A stretch of 64,000 bases of DNA from Xylogone sp. PMI_703 (lineage: Eukaryota; Ascomycota; Leotiomycetes): NCBI GenBank assembly GCA_021399445.1, contig JAJTUQ010000011.1:62001-126000 (forward strand), read 5' to 3'. The notes under the pieces are model-generated. The model saw only the letters and a program-made list of their open reading frames with translations, was not told where the DNA came from and did no database searches. The translations under genes were made by a program, and so were the position numbers. This document shows positions 24,601-35,506 of the stretch, in pieces (position 1 is the stretch's first letter; the number at the start of each line of letters is the position of its first letter).

Positions 24601-27600
24601 TTACACATTGTTGTATCCAGTTGTTGGTTCATAGTTCAAACGCTTTGTAGCTATCACATATTCGATCGCTGTGTTCACCATTGCTATATCGGGGCTCCAT
24701 TTCTTCTCGTTCTCCGCTTTCCCACCCAGGTGGTATGCCAGATTCCCGGCTTTCTCCCCTGCCTTTTGCATCATCGGTCGTCTCTGTGATTCCCACTGAA
24801 TACACCTAAATAGAAAGTGTTCTACTGTTTCTTTCGCTTGCCCGCATACGCACATCTCTGTTTCCGTTGCCTTGATTCTGAAGAGGTAACTATTTAATCT
24901 GCTCTTCCCTGTCCGTAGCTGTGCCAATATCCTTGCCTGCTTCTTGTTGAGCTTGTCGTACAGTATTCGGGTGTGTTTTCCTGGTAATGCCGTGTCTACT
25001 CTTCTCGAGTATTCTCCTACTTCCTTAGGTATGATTCTGGCCTTCCTTATTCTGAGAGCTCTGTTCGTTGTAGTCGATTTAGCTTGATATGTATCGCCTT
25101 GTGGTGCCTTCCCTTCCATTGCAGCCTCCCAGGCTTGTCCCCTGGCCTCTTCCGTTAAATTGAATTCCTTCTCCTTCGGGACCCATACCACCTTAACTTT
25201 TACTTTCATCCCTTCTAACTTGGTTGCCACTTTGTATATCTGGTCAATACTACTTTGTCCTGATTGTTGCCGTGGTTGTTGTATCACCTGGACCACTGCC
25301 AAGTTACTGGTAAATATTGTTACACACTTAGTGGTGTGACTAAAGTCAATCTCCTGAATTGCCTTAGCAATCGCTATTAATTCCGCTGTATACGGGTTCT
25401 GTTCTGCTCTTGCACCTAGAGTGACTGATTTGATTACCGGCTCTCTAATGGTGATATATTGGTTGGTATAGCTAGTTATACTCCCGATACCAACCAATTC
25501 TTTCCTGGCTGACGCTTTTACTGCTATCAGTACTCCGTGCCTGCGCTTGATCTCCGTTTCTACTTCTTCTAGGTCCGTGATACCCTTTATACGGTTCTCC
25601 CATGGGGCGAGAATGTATGGTTGAATCGTTTCCATCTTGTTTACTGGTATCTTCTGACAGATCTTTGCTATCTTTTGCAGTGGGGATGTGAACCTGGCGC
25701 ATTCCCTGGTGGGTATTCTGGCCAATGGGTGTGTTAGAGGTAGTGATCGTACCTGTACCCAAAATACTGTTGCTTTCCTTATGTGCCGGTCCTCTGTACA
25801 ATTTAAGCTGGCTTCCGCTTCCGCTACCGCTGTGGCTACTGTCTTGAAAACGCCGATAATTGCTTGCGCTCCTACTTTCTGCGGTCTGTTCAGCATGGCT
25901 GCCTCTTTGCCAGTACACCGGTGCATCCACACCACTGACGCATAGTCAATCACGGGTGTTACTGTTGCTGTGAATAGTTTTCTTGCTGTTGGTGTTGATA
26001 TGGCCTGCAATCGCCTTAATGCCATAGCTGCTTTCAGGCCTTTGGTTGCCGCCCTTGAGATGTGTTCTCCAAATCGTAGCTCTGCGTCTAGTATCACTCC
26101 CAACAGTTTAGCACTTTCCTTTGGCTCGACTTCCGTTCCTTTGATACTGTATGGTTGAGTGCTTGTCTTTAATTTATTCCTCGTGAAGTGAATCAGTGTT
26201 GTCTTGTCTTGCTCGAATGTAGCTCCACTACACTTCTCCCACTGTATGGCTTTACTGATTATCTCTTCGATACCAGGTCTGTTCGCTTCTGCCGACTCTC
26301 CTACTACCCATGCCGAATAGTCGTCTACAAATGCTATAGATCCTCCTTTAGAGCTCAGTTTGTGTTGTACTAGATCGGCGTTAAAGAACAGGAAGAGGAT
26401 TGGGGATAGCGGCGACCCTTGTGGCAGTCCGGCTTGTGGTAGCTCTTGCGTTTCCGATACTCTACCGTTGACCATTATATTTGCTGTTCTATTAGAGCAA
26501 AAAGCATCAATCCAGTTGACTATGTATTGTGGTACTCCACGCGTTATAAGCCTTTGCAATAACCTTTCTTTGTACACTCCGTTGTAGGCTCCTTTCACGT
26601 CAAAGCTGATAAGACTTAGCACTTTCCTCCTCCTCCAGGCGTCATATATATGCTCTTGCAATAATACTAACGCTTGTTCGGTGGACCGTTGCTTTCTGGC
26701 CCCAAAGTGATTTGTAGGTAGTAGCCCCCAGTGCTCTGTCGCGTACGATAATCTCTCTGCCACCACCGCTTCTAGGATCTTTCCCAGTGTCGGTAACAAT
26801 GAGATAGGTCTCCACGCTTTGGCTACTGTATAGTCTCCTTTTCCTGGCTTCTTCAGCGGTATAATCTTCGCGTTTCTCCATTGTTTGGGCAACTCTCCTT
26901 CTTGTAAAGATGTCTGGAACAGGTGTGTGATAGTGTTTTTAGCTACCGGCCAAATCTGCTTCCATACCATAGCTTGCACTCCATCTTCCCCCGGTGCCTT
27001 CCATGAGTTCATATCGAGCACTTTCCTCTCCACTTCTTCCACTGTTACTTGAGGCATCTTTACTGCCATCCGTTGGCCCTTCTCTCTCTCTTCCTCTATC
27101 TCCTCAGGTAGTGGGGGGAAGAATGTGGCTAATAGCTCTTTTGACTGTTCCGCTATGCCTTGTGTTGTTGTGCCGTCTTTCCTCTTTAATTGGGGGATTC
27201 TGTCGAACGTCACGTTGTTGTCCATGTCTAAGAACTTGGAGATTTGCCATATATTCTTACTCTCTGTCAGGAAGCTGTCCCAGTGTGCCTTCTTTTGTCT
27301 ATTAATTGCCTCGTGGTACTCTTTTGCAGCGTCTTTGGCTCGCTTTTCTAGCTCTGGGAGTACTCTCCCTCTTCTCCTTTGCGATCTGGCTTGGTTCCTC
27401 CAGTAGGTGTATACCTTCCTCAGCTGTGTCAAGTCGGCTGTCCACCACCGCTTTGCGTACGGTGACGGCCTGGCTTTTGGGGTCAAGCTCTGAATTGCTT
27501 CCACCACTACCTCCATGAGCTTGTCGGTCTGCTGTTGGACGTTGCCCGGTAGTGGTTTATTTTGTAGCTTATCCTTGACTCTCTCTCTTATCTTGTTCCA

Positions 27601-28416
27601 CGGTGCTTCCTTCATTAGCAGTCTTTCTGTCTGTGGCGTTTCTGGGGTCTCCAGGTCTACTATCGTCTCTATAGCTCGGTGGTCCGAGCCATGCTCTGTC
27701 TCGTGGATATCGCACTTGATCGTGTTCCTTGTTATCTCGCTGGACGCTAGTACCAAGTCGATTGTAGATTCTTGGTCTCCTCGTTGCCATGTTTTAGTCC
27801 CTCTCGGTAGCAAGCTCTGTAGTCCATACTCGTTCATCAAATCGATAATGAGATTGGCTTCTCCTTGCCTTTCTAGTGTGATATTATCGCCTCCCCACAG
27901 TTGGTCGTGTCTTTTAAAATCCCCTATCACTGCTGTCTCTATCACTTCCCCGGCTCTCCTTTGTGCTGTCTGGATGATCTTCCGTATCTCTCCTATCCCC
28001 TTGTCTAGTGCTTCTCTGTTTGCTGGCTCTATATATACTGCTATAATCAGGATTTTACACTTTTGTAGCTGGATGATTGCCGCTGTGATATCCGGTGATT
28101 TCACCGGAATTTGTTTTACGTCTATGTCGCTCTTAACCCATAACATACTGCGAACCTTCCACCTCCCTTCGCTACGCTCTGTGGGTGTTAGTTTACTCCA
28201 ATTTTTATGCGTGTTTGGTGTGGTGATAAGTCTTCCTTTTATCTCCCATACGTGTGGTTCTAATACCGCTATAATCCCAAAATCTTGTAGACTCTTGTCA
28301 TTCATTAAACTGTGCTGGGTTGCCTTCTGTTTTCGCACGTTCAGTTGTAGTATTTTTAAAATCTTATTCATATCGTGGAGGATGGAGGATACGACAGGTT
28401 GGGCTGTACGATTCAT
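24601..28416 (-). CDS. LINE ORF2: endonuclease-RT-RNase H polyprotein
   Basis: An uninterrupted 1271-residue protein. An AP-like endonuclease (about 18-250) contains GDFKRHDQLWGG at 165-176 and the SDH triad at 244-246. The reverse transcriptase (about 508-770) has SFDVKGAYN (D606), GLPQGSPLSPILF and the catalytic FVDDY at 696-700. An RNase-H-like region (about 962-1100) retains the Glu in YTAELIAI but lacks the expected first Asp (AVKASAR), the DNQ Asp (FTSNL) and the C-terminal His-Asp motif. A C-terminal zinc knuckle is C1189, C1191, H1200, C1205. In the endonuclease, Lys168 replaces the near-invariant Asn of GDFN. The open frame shows no RIP-type stops, unlike its neighbours. The protein would nick and reverse-transcribe target DNA, but the catalytic changes make autonomous activity doubtful. 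Confidence 0.9.
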   Translation of the reverse strand: MNRTAQPVVSSILHDMNKILKILQLNVRKQKATQHSLMNDKSLQDFGIIAVLEPHVWEIKGRLITTPNTHKNWSKLTPTERSEGRWKVRSMLWVKSDIDVKQIPVKSPDITAAIIQLQKCKILIIAVYIEPANREALDKGIGEIRKIIQTAQRRAGEVIETAVIGDFKRHDQLWGGDNITLERQGEANLIIDLMNEYGLQSLLPRGTKTWQRGDQESTIDLVLASSEITRNTIKCDIHETEHGSDHRAIETIVDLETPETPQTERLLMKEAPWNKIRERVKDKLQNKPLPGNVQQQTDKLMEVVVEAIQSLTPKARPSPYAKRWWTADLTQLRKVYTYWRNQARSQRRRGRVLPELEKRAKDAAKEYHEAINRQKKAHWDSFLTESKNIWQISKFLDMDNNVTFDRIPQLKRKDGTTTQGIAEQSKELLATFFPPLPEEIEEEREKGQRMAVKMPQVTVEEVERKVLDMNSWKAPGEDGVQAMVWKQIWPVAKNTITHLFQTSLQEGELPKQWRNAKIIPLKKPGKGDYTVAKAWRPISLLPTLGKILEAVVAERLSYATEHWGLLPTNHFGARKQRSTEQALVLLQEHIYDAWRRRKVLSLISFDVKGAYNGVYKERLLQRLITRGVPQYIVNWIDAFCSNRTANIMVNGRVSETQELPQAGLPQGSPLSPILFLFFNADLVQHKLSSKGGSIAFVDDYSAWVVGESAEANRPGIEEIISKAIQWEKCSGATFEQDKTTLIHFTRNKLKTSTQPYSIKGTEVEPKESAKLLGVILDAELRFGEHISRAATKGLKAAMALRRLQAISTPTARKLFTATVTPVIDYASVVWMHRCTGKEAAMLNRPQKVGAQAIIGVFKTVATAVAEAEASLNCTEDRHIRKATVFWVQVRSLPLTHPLARIPTRECARFTSPLQKIAKICQKIPVNKMETIQPYILAPWENRIKGITDLEEVETEIKRRHGVLIAVKASARKELVGIGSITSYTNQYITIREPVIKSVTLGARAEQNPYTAELIAIAKAIQEIDFSHTTKCVTIFTSNLAVVQVIQQPRQQSGQSSIDQIYKVATKLEGMKVKVKVVWVPKEKEFNLTEEARGQAWEAAMEGKAPQGDTYQAKSTTTNRALRIRKARIIPKEVGEYSRRVDTALPGKHTRILYDKLNKKQARILAQLRTGKSRLNSYLFRIKATETEMCVCGQAKETVEHFLFRCIQWESQRRPMMQKAGEKAGNLAYHLGGKAENEKKWSPDIAMVNTAIEYVIATKRLNYEPTTGYNNV

Positions 28417-28422
28417 GTGGGC

Positions 28423-31400
28423 CTAGACATAGTACACACTTGAATATTTGGGATTGACAGTCGCTATGCCGGTGACCTGTGCCGACTGATGATCGAACTG
28501 TCGGCCTCCATCGACGTTATCCCCGTCCCAATGCTCATCTTCTTCCAATTGATCTTTTTCCGCCTCGAACCGGTCATCTCTGCAATATCGGCGGGACATG
28601 GCGATGATGATGTGCTGGTTGGCGTTGATGTTGTACCCTAACACGCCCATTAAGCGTGCTGCTGCCTCCTTCAAAATCTTGCGTGCACGCTCGGATGTCC
28701 ATCCGTGGGCTTGCTTTTGACCAACTGATCTCCTGGGTTGCTGGACCGCTTCTTGCTCTTGATCACCTCCTGCCTCTCCTTCTGGGCTGCTTTCGGATTC
28801 TGCATGGCCCCCGGTTGCTTGATTATCCTCGTTGTCTCCGTGATTGTGGTTTCGGGACACGCTGGATTTCCCCTGCCGGGTGGGGGAAATGGGTTGTCCC
28901 TGGTTGGGTACCTGTAAACAATCGTCAATCATTTTGCTCTACCCCTTGATGCTAACATCTGGTCAAAAAACATCAAATATAACACTGGACTGTTGCTTGT
29001 CCACTTTCACCCTCTCCCTACTTGCCAACCCTCACCCTCTCACTGTATCTTTTCTACGCTATAAAACCTACGAACAAAAAACCACTCACCAAATTATTCA
29101 AATCCTTTTTGCCATTGGGCTTGCCCCTCTTGGGCCCCGTCCATTGTCGGTGCTCTTTCTTGGGCCCATTTCCCCATAAAAACGGACTGGATTCCATCTT
29201 GCCCGTGATCTCGTACTCCAATTTCTCCCATCCCGGCAAAATCAACCATAAATAATACACCATCAACTCGCTCACCTCCCGTGGCAAATATCGGTGGATG
29301 ATCTTGATGTTGCCGCTGCTCCGATATCCCTTGTGGTACTCGGCCACATATGCTACCAATCCCTCCTCGATGAATATGTTCCGTACGCCGCCATATGGTG
29401 TATTCTTCCATCGTAAACTCAATAATTCCGGTGCTCGTGGCGGCTGGGACAACAACATCATCAATGCTAATAACAATTCCAAAAATCGCTCGACGTGGTC
29501 CATATCCGACTATGGCCTCCTTTTGAAATTGCTCCCGTGCATCGACGAACCGGTCCCGTAATGTCTGCTCCTTGTATATTCGTTCCATCAACCACCATTT
29601 CCTATCCACGGCGAATTTATTGCGTTCGTCCTCCAAAAACGACCATCCTACCCGGCTTTCGGACGGCTAGTCCACCAAATTGTCCCAATTGATGGACGGT
29701 ACTTGCTGTACATCCACTTCTTTGTCACGGCTCATGCCTACCATCATCAACTTCGAAAACAACACTTCCCGGGCCTCGGCCACCAATCCGTGCACCATAT
29801 TGCGGAACTGGGCCATGCTGAATCGCATGCCTGAATACAAAATCTCATCCCCGATCCACTGGATCTTGGCCTGCGCTGTGGTTGTGTACCGAATCTTGAA
29901 TCCGTACGACCGGCTCCGATATAATCACTGCATGGGCGTGGGGTCTCGTCCATCGTGGGCCATGGTCATGAATGCATGGGTCAACTTGTGCACCAAATGG
30001 TAATATCCATATCCGGCCTGCTGGGCGTCGTGCTGGGCTTCCTTCAAACTATACCCGTGCTCTTGACGTTGCTGGATGGCCTCTCGCTGTCGCTGGCACG
30101 CCTCCTGGATCACCATCAACCGGGACATCTTGATCACCGCCGAATACTTGGGCGTGTAATCCTCGGCATCCAACCATCCACCGTCCTCGCGAATCCCTAC
30201 AATGGCCATGGCGCTGATCAATACGCTCTTGTACCCGTTGTCCTGCAATGGGTGGTTCAACAACGTGATCCATAACCGTAATATGTCACGCTGAATGGTC
30301 TTCATAAATTCGATTTCTTCATTGGACTCGATATCATCGTCCTTTTCATTTTTGTCCCTGTTCTCGTCTTCATTCTCGTCTTCACTATCCTCGTTCTGCG
30401 ATTGACGGTCTGCTTTCCATCGTATCAACTTCTCAATGCTCGCCTGTACACTCTCGATCATGATCTGCTGTCTTCCTGTCAACCCGTACGGGGGCCGTTG
30501 GTCGGGTTCCTGTTTCTCGGCCCAGAATATAAAACACAACACCTGCTTGCACACCTCGGTATATCGCTCAACCGTGGTGCTATCCATCCAACTGTCAAAC
30601 GGCATCTGCGTCTCTTTATTGAATTCCTTCTTGTTGGCCTCGAATAACGCTTCTAATCCGACCACCTCACGGATGGCATGGTACTGGGCGTCCTAGATCA
30701 ACCAATCGAACACCTTACACAACACCTGCAATTCGGGCTCCTCGTCGCTGGCCGGGGCGATCAACGCTCGTAACTTCTTCCGGTCCAACCCTTCTGTGTG
30801 ACTGACTCAACCCACTCGCCGTAACCACGGGCTGGGCTCCTTGGCCTCGTCGGGCTCTACGATCTTGCGGTCCTCCTCCTTTTCCGCCTTCTGGATGGCC
30901 TCTAACAATGCCTGTTTCTTGGCCTCGAACTGGTCGGCCCGGGACGCCAATCTGAACTCCCGGCGTGTTTCTGCAACAGGTCTGACCTCAAAATATCTGG
31001 ACTTGGGCCCGTGGTTAAAAAATCGCTGACAATGGACACCGGCTGTCCATGGTACGTCGACTGTTGTAGACGTGCCATCTTTCCTGGGTCGGCCACCCTT
31101 ACGTTCACTCTTCCATCCATGCGCCTTTAACTCGTGCTTTCGCATATATCGTAACGAACAACATATATATCCACACTCGGCATTATCTAACCTAAATGTA
31201 CATCGTAAACCGTTGGTTTGGGGCTCACCTAACGCTAGGATCAGGGCAGACGTGGGCGGGGGGAATGGAAACTCACGCTGTTCCAATTCTGCCTCGTTGG
31301 AAATCAGTCCATCAATCCGGGCAATCTCTGCCACCAATTCCGCTCGTTTTGCTTTGCCTAACTTCTTGTGGGACTCTCCTGTGAAATGGGCTTCGATATG

Positions 31401-31484
31401 GTCTCGCACTACGCCATACTTGCACATGGTACAAATGATGACCGGGAACTCGGGTAAATGGACGTATTCTTTCATGATGCTCAT
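28423..31484 (-). pseudogene. Zinc-finger / recombinase-like protein, copy A (broken)
   Basis: From Met at 31484 one frame runs leftwards with only four in-frame stops (30807, 30694, 29925, about 29668). A one-base frameshift near 29510 follows, then the frames at 29503-29054 and 28932-28423. The N-terminus has a C2H2-like finger in ICTMCKYGVVRDHIEAH and a second Cys/His cluster, as in OrsD-like (DUF3505) proteins. An acidic linker follows. The C-terminal half has PPRAPELLSLRW, YHKGYR and HRYLPREVSELMVYYLW, then IAMSRRY and FDHQSAQ. The order Arg box, Lys, Arg box, His/Tyr region resembles tyrosine recombinases; that assignment is my inference. In the last box the usual Gly-His is Ala-Gln. 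A LINE follows directly at its 3' end. It is non-functional as it stands. Confidence 0.7.
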
Positions 31485-32140
31485 TTTTGTAACTGGGTTT
31501 CAATGATATAGAACACATAAACTGCTCTTTGTAAAATGTATGTTTATTCTTATTCTCAACCTGGATAATATGTATCTAAAAAATATGCTTTGGATGTTGC
31601 CCCTTTAATGTCTGTTTAATTGCTATCTCCTGATCATTTCTTATTCTGTGCCGCGTGGCACGCGACGCGAATCCTGGCATATTGTAATATCTGTTCTGCG
31701 AACCCTTAAATCCTGTATGATTTAATCGGTCTGTGGTATGATGGCTTAAACCCTATATGATTTAACCTTCTCTTTGCACGATCGTATAACTCTTTTATGA
31801 TTTAACCTCCGAACTGGCTCTACTAACGTTGACCTGTTCCATATGTAGGTTGGCTTGCATACTACTAACGTTCCTGCATTAAACCCTTGGTTCTGGAATC
31901 CGGGGTACGGGGTCGGCTGACTAATCGCCCTCATCAAAACTTTTGGGTTAACCCTAACTCGACAATAACAACACAACCACTGGGCTAAACGGGAATCTGA
32001 TGCGAAATATGAAATCGCCATGTCATCTTGCCTTATATCTCTCATTTTCATACTAAAATACGGTAATATAAAAACTGGGCCCCTGATATTGGGTCTCATG
32101 CCCCCGTTTCTTCGACGCGCTAAAATACCGGGGGAACGAT
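31485..32140 (-). promoter_or_regulatory. 5' flank of copy A, homologous to flank of copy B
   Basis: About 330 bp (31690-32022) align with 35666-36000 upstream of copy B in the same orientation and at a similar distance from the start. Shared strings include TGATTTAA-containing units repeated three times, AACGTTCCTGCATTA and CTGACTAA. The conservation outside coding sequence suggests a common promoter or element end. The weak ORF 31746-32150 inside it is unlikely to be real. Confidence 0.6.
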
Positions 32141-35100
32141 TTATCCGCAACCCGGTGCCAGGCCTGGCACCAACCGACGATTGTGGATAGGAGTCGTTAA
32201 TCTTGTAAGTCTATTGTAAGATAGTTGTGGAACCAGACGATTTTGGTTCCCTAGGTTTTTAGTTCGTTGCCCTGGTGTGCACTGCACTCCAGCCCTTGAT
32301 AACATAGTAAGCAGAGGTTTGACCTTGTCTCCTGTGCAGTGGGGCGGTGGGTCATTGCTAACACTCTCGTCACTCTCGCTGTCAGATGAGATAGACACAT
32401 GCCTTCGAGGTCGTTTTATTTGAGCAAGTTCAGGTTGCTTTCATGCTTCGAATGATTTTCTTTTTGAGGCAGACTTATTAGCATTACTTGTTTCTATAGT
32501 ATCAAACGTGTCCTGTCTCCAAGGCAAGGTTCGCTTTTGCGTTGAAAGGTATGTCGTCGGTAACGTCTTGGGTGATTGGCGTGAATTGGTGTTATGGGCA
32601 TATAAGCTCTGCGAAGACTGAAACCTCTGTAAAGTCTGGGTTTTCTTGGTCAAAGGCAGTGCTTTACTTGTTTGATGGAGAAATTCATGCCACCTCGTTG
32701 ATACTTCCTCGTAAGCCTGAAGTAATCCTGGTTGAAGCTTTGTAGGAAAGGCTACGTTACGTCCGTAGGTAGACTCCCTCTGGAGCGGCCGGTGGCCAGT
32801 CTGCCAAGCAAACACCACGTTTGCACTGGCATTAGGACTTTTGTCGTCGTACCGGTTAAATGGTGTATATACTTCTTTAACGTGCTCCTCGGTAACACCG
32901 ATGGCAAGTTGGCGGTAGAGTTGACTGTTACACGGAAACCCCCAGACTTCAGCAGTTGCCTTCTTCATAATCGACGTGTGCCGCGAAGAGGCCCAAGGAG
33001 TATTAGGATTCTTATCCGACTTGAAAAACAAGAATCGCTGTAAAGCAGATTGATTTGATCGACGTCAAGGATCTTCACGGTCTAATGCCTCAAGCAATTT
33101 ATCGATATAGACAAGACATTTATAGACAACACGACCATCCCGCGCGGTTAGAAAGCGAACCACGACAAATTCACGGTTAGTAGATCGTTTTGCCTTGGTA
33201 TAGCGGATAATGAACGCCATAATCGCGTTGTAAATACAGAATCCCCGCCACGTAGATGAGCCGTTTTGGTATTCTAAGCTGAAAAGCTCGGAGATTCGGA
33301 CACACTGTTTACCGCTTGTTTGAAGGATGCCGGCAACCATCTCGCGGAGCAGCTCTGCCTTTTGACGATATTGATAGATGGCCTTCCAATCCCATTGATC
33401 TTCACGGAAGAGGCCATTTCGGCGAGTTGTGCATGCTCTTTCCAAGAGTTCCATGTAGGCGTTCGAAAGACCGTTAACCGGATGTTGCACGAAGGAGTAC
33501 CCGCAGTCGCGATTGGCCAGGTTATCCTTAACCTTGCCTAGATCGATTTCCGGCTCTAGACCGAACATCAACTCATCACATAACTCTTCCGCCTTCGTAA
33601 GAAAGTGTTCGGCCAAGCTGCGAAATTTACTCATGGTAAGACTGAATTCATCTCCATAAAATACTGTCTCCTTGTCCTCACTCCACCGAAGGAGATACGA
33701 CGGCGGGTCCGTCCGTGCGATGACACGACCAAAATCACGAAGATTCTGAAATTCTTCTAAAGGCGACGAAGCACCGGTTGTCATGTATTGTTTCCGTATA
33801 CCTTCTAGCCGTTCATGTTGGCCAACACGCGGACGACGGGGAATCCCAAGATGCGGATAATCATGAAGCGGTAAGACAAACTCCAAGAAGAGCAAGCGCA
33901 GCCTATTGATAAGGGCGGACAGATGTGGAGTGTATTTTCGGGCTGATACAAAGCTTTGCGTATCTGCAGAGAAGCCGAGAATGCCACTAAAATACACCAG
34001 CAAGGTCGAGCTAGGCCGCCCGTCAACAAATTCTTCGGTGCCAAAGGTAATACACAGTTGAAAAAGCAGCTCCAGGAGCTCTTCAATAGCCACGTTGCTT
34101 TCTCTCCTTAAGGATTCCTCATCTGCACTTCTAATCTCGGTATCCTCGGTATCCTCTTCCTTTTCCTCTTCCTCTTCAAAGGCGTCTTCGGATCCACAGC
34201 CATACTCGCTGCTACTCTCATCGTCTCCTTGTTCACTGTCGACCTTTTCGTCCTCAAACTCCTCACCCTCTGCTTCATATTCATCGTCGCTATCCTCCTC
34301 CTCCGTACCGTGGCCCGGGTGCTCGGCTTCATTATCGAGTCCAGGCCACATGCCCTCAGCCAGCCTGGTCTCACTCCATGCTCGGTGTTCTAGTATTGCT
34401 CGAATCTGGAGCAGCTGTTTCTTCCTGAACCGAATTCCTGTAAGGCGACGGCGTACGTCCACTGGTATTCGATAAGCACGAAAGACCAAGCATACGAAAC
34501 GAAGAAATGTCCGAAGATATGCCTTCTCAGTTGATTGTAGCGCGACCAGGGTAAATGGTTTAGGGTAACAAGAGTCGGGCTTCGTGCTTCTAAGCCAGCG
34601 GAGGAGAGTGTGGCCAGTGCTCTGCGCCGTCTTCTTGCAACGGTCAAAGACACGCTGCATTCCCACCATCAGGCACGCGATCTTGATCTCATCCTCCAGG
34701 GGGCTGACCAGGTCTGGGTCTCCCGGGCCAGGTCCTCTCCCAAGGAAATGGTCTGTCCATGGGCGGCTTGGAGGAATCTCCGTGAGAGCTTGTAATATAT
34801 CGCGCCGCTTTCCACGGTAGGTCTCCTCCCATCCCGTCCGATCCATCCACGTCCCCGTTCCAGCAAACGTAGGCGTTGCCGTATATATACCAGATGTACG
34901 AGCCGCATCCTGAGCATGCCTCTCCTCTCGTTCCTTCACCGCCTGTATATGATCGCTTGTCTGCCGGTTAAGGACAGGGCGTATGACACTTCCGCCCTTC
35001 TCCACAATCCAGAAGTCTTGATTGGACCCATGGGCATAGTAAGTCCAAGTCTGCAAGTACACTTCGTCGCACACCTCCCAAATCTGCCCTTGCGGAACGC

Positions 35101-35506
35101 GTCTATCAGGAAAGTGAGTCCGGACATGTCGGTCCATCATGGGCCCGTTGCTAGTTCGATAGTTGCATTTGCGACAATTGAACCCTTCGAACAACCGCAG
35201 CTTAGAATGGACCGGAGATCCATCTTCTAAGCTTGCAACGGTCGACGGATCCCTCACGCGGAAAGGAACATTCTCCCTGATCCATTGAAAAATGTGCTTC
35301 CGAACTTCCGAGTCAACTCTGTGCTTGTTCCACAGGTGAGAAGTAGCTCGAGAGTGAGAAATAGCAAGCGCAAAGCCGCAGTCCTGATAACAACAAATCA
35401 ATTGATGTGTTTCTGGGTCGATGTAGAGATGGTAAGGGGCTAGGAATTCGTTGTATTGGTCGCAGGGCCGGGATGCCATGATAGAAGCCAAAAATGCTTT
35501 AACCAA
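32141..35506 (-). pseudogene. Zinc-finger / recombinase-like protein, copy B (two TGA stops)
   Basis: One continuous frame of 1122 codons is broken only by TGA at 33065-33067 and 32441-32443. Residues 1-813 are fully open. A first finger lies at C39/C43-H57/H62 and a classic C2H2 finger at C111, C114, H127, H131. A strongly acidic linker spans about 397-465, and a helical region follows. Near 735 comes CVRISELFSLEY with YTKAKR and STNREFVVVRFL. Beyond the first stop the same frame gives QLYRQLAIGV, WQTGHRPLQRESTYG and a charged tail. Arg, Lys, Arg, His and Tyr appear in the order of a tyrosine recombinase catalytic set; GH followed by TYG is the most telling part. It is OrsD/telomere-linked-helicase-N-terminus-like and parallels copy A in architecture. 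No helicase domain follows. The first TGA splits the putative catalytic domain. Confidence 0.75.

Larger units (their letters stand above)
24281..28425 (-). mobile_element. Tad-type LINE retrotransposon, 5'-truncated
   Basis: The element lies on the minus strand with one long ORF, about 300 bp of 3' untranslated sequence and a simple-repeat tail. No gag-like ORF1 precedes it: the sequence directly upstream of the ORF start belongs to the zinc-finger copy A. This suggests 5' truncation right at the start of ORF2, as happens when target-primed reverse transcription stops early. I could not find a convincing target duplication, so the exact ends are approximate. Confidence 0.75.

Noticed and set aside
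27515..28426. 303-codon plus-strand ORF opposite the LINE
   Set aside because: It is the antisense shadow of the intact LINE ORF and shows no domain.
31746..32150. 134-codon minus-strand ORF upstream of copy A
   Set aside because: It lies inside the flank shared with copy B, where the equivalent frame is not open, and it has no domain.
34095..34475. Ser-rich plus-strand ORF in copy B
   Set aside because: It is the antisense of the acidic Glu/Asp linker; low complexity explains its openness.
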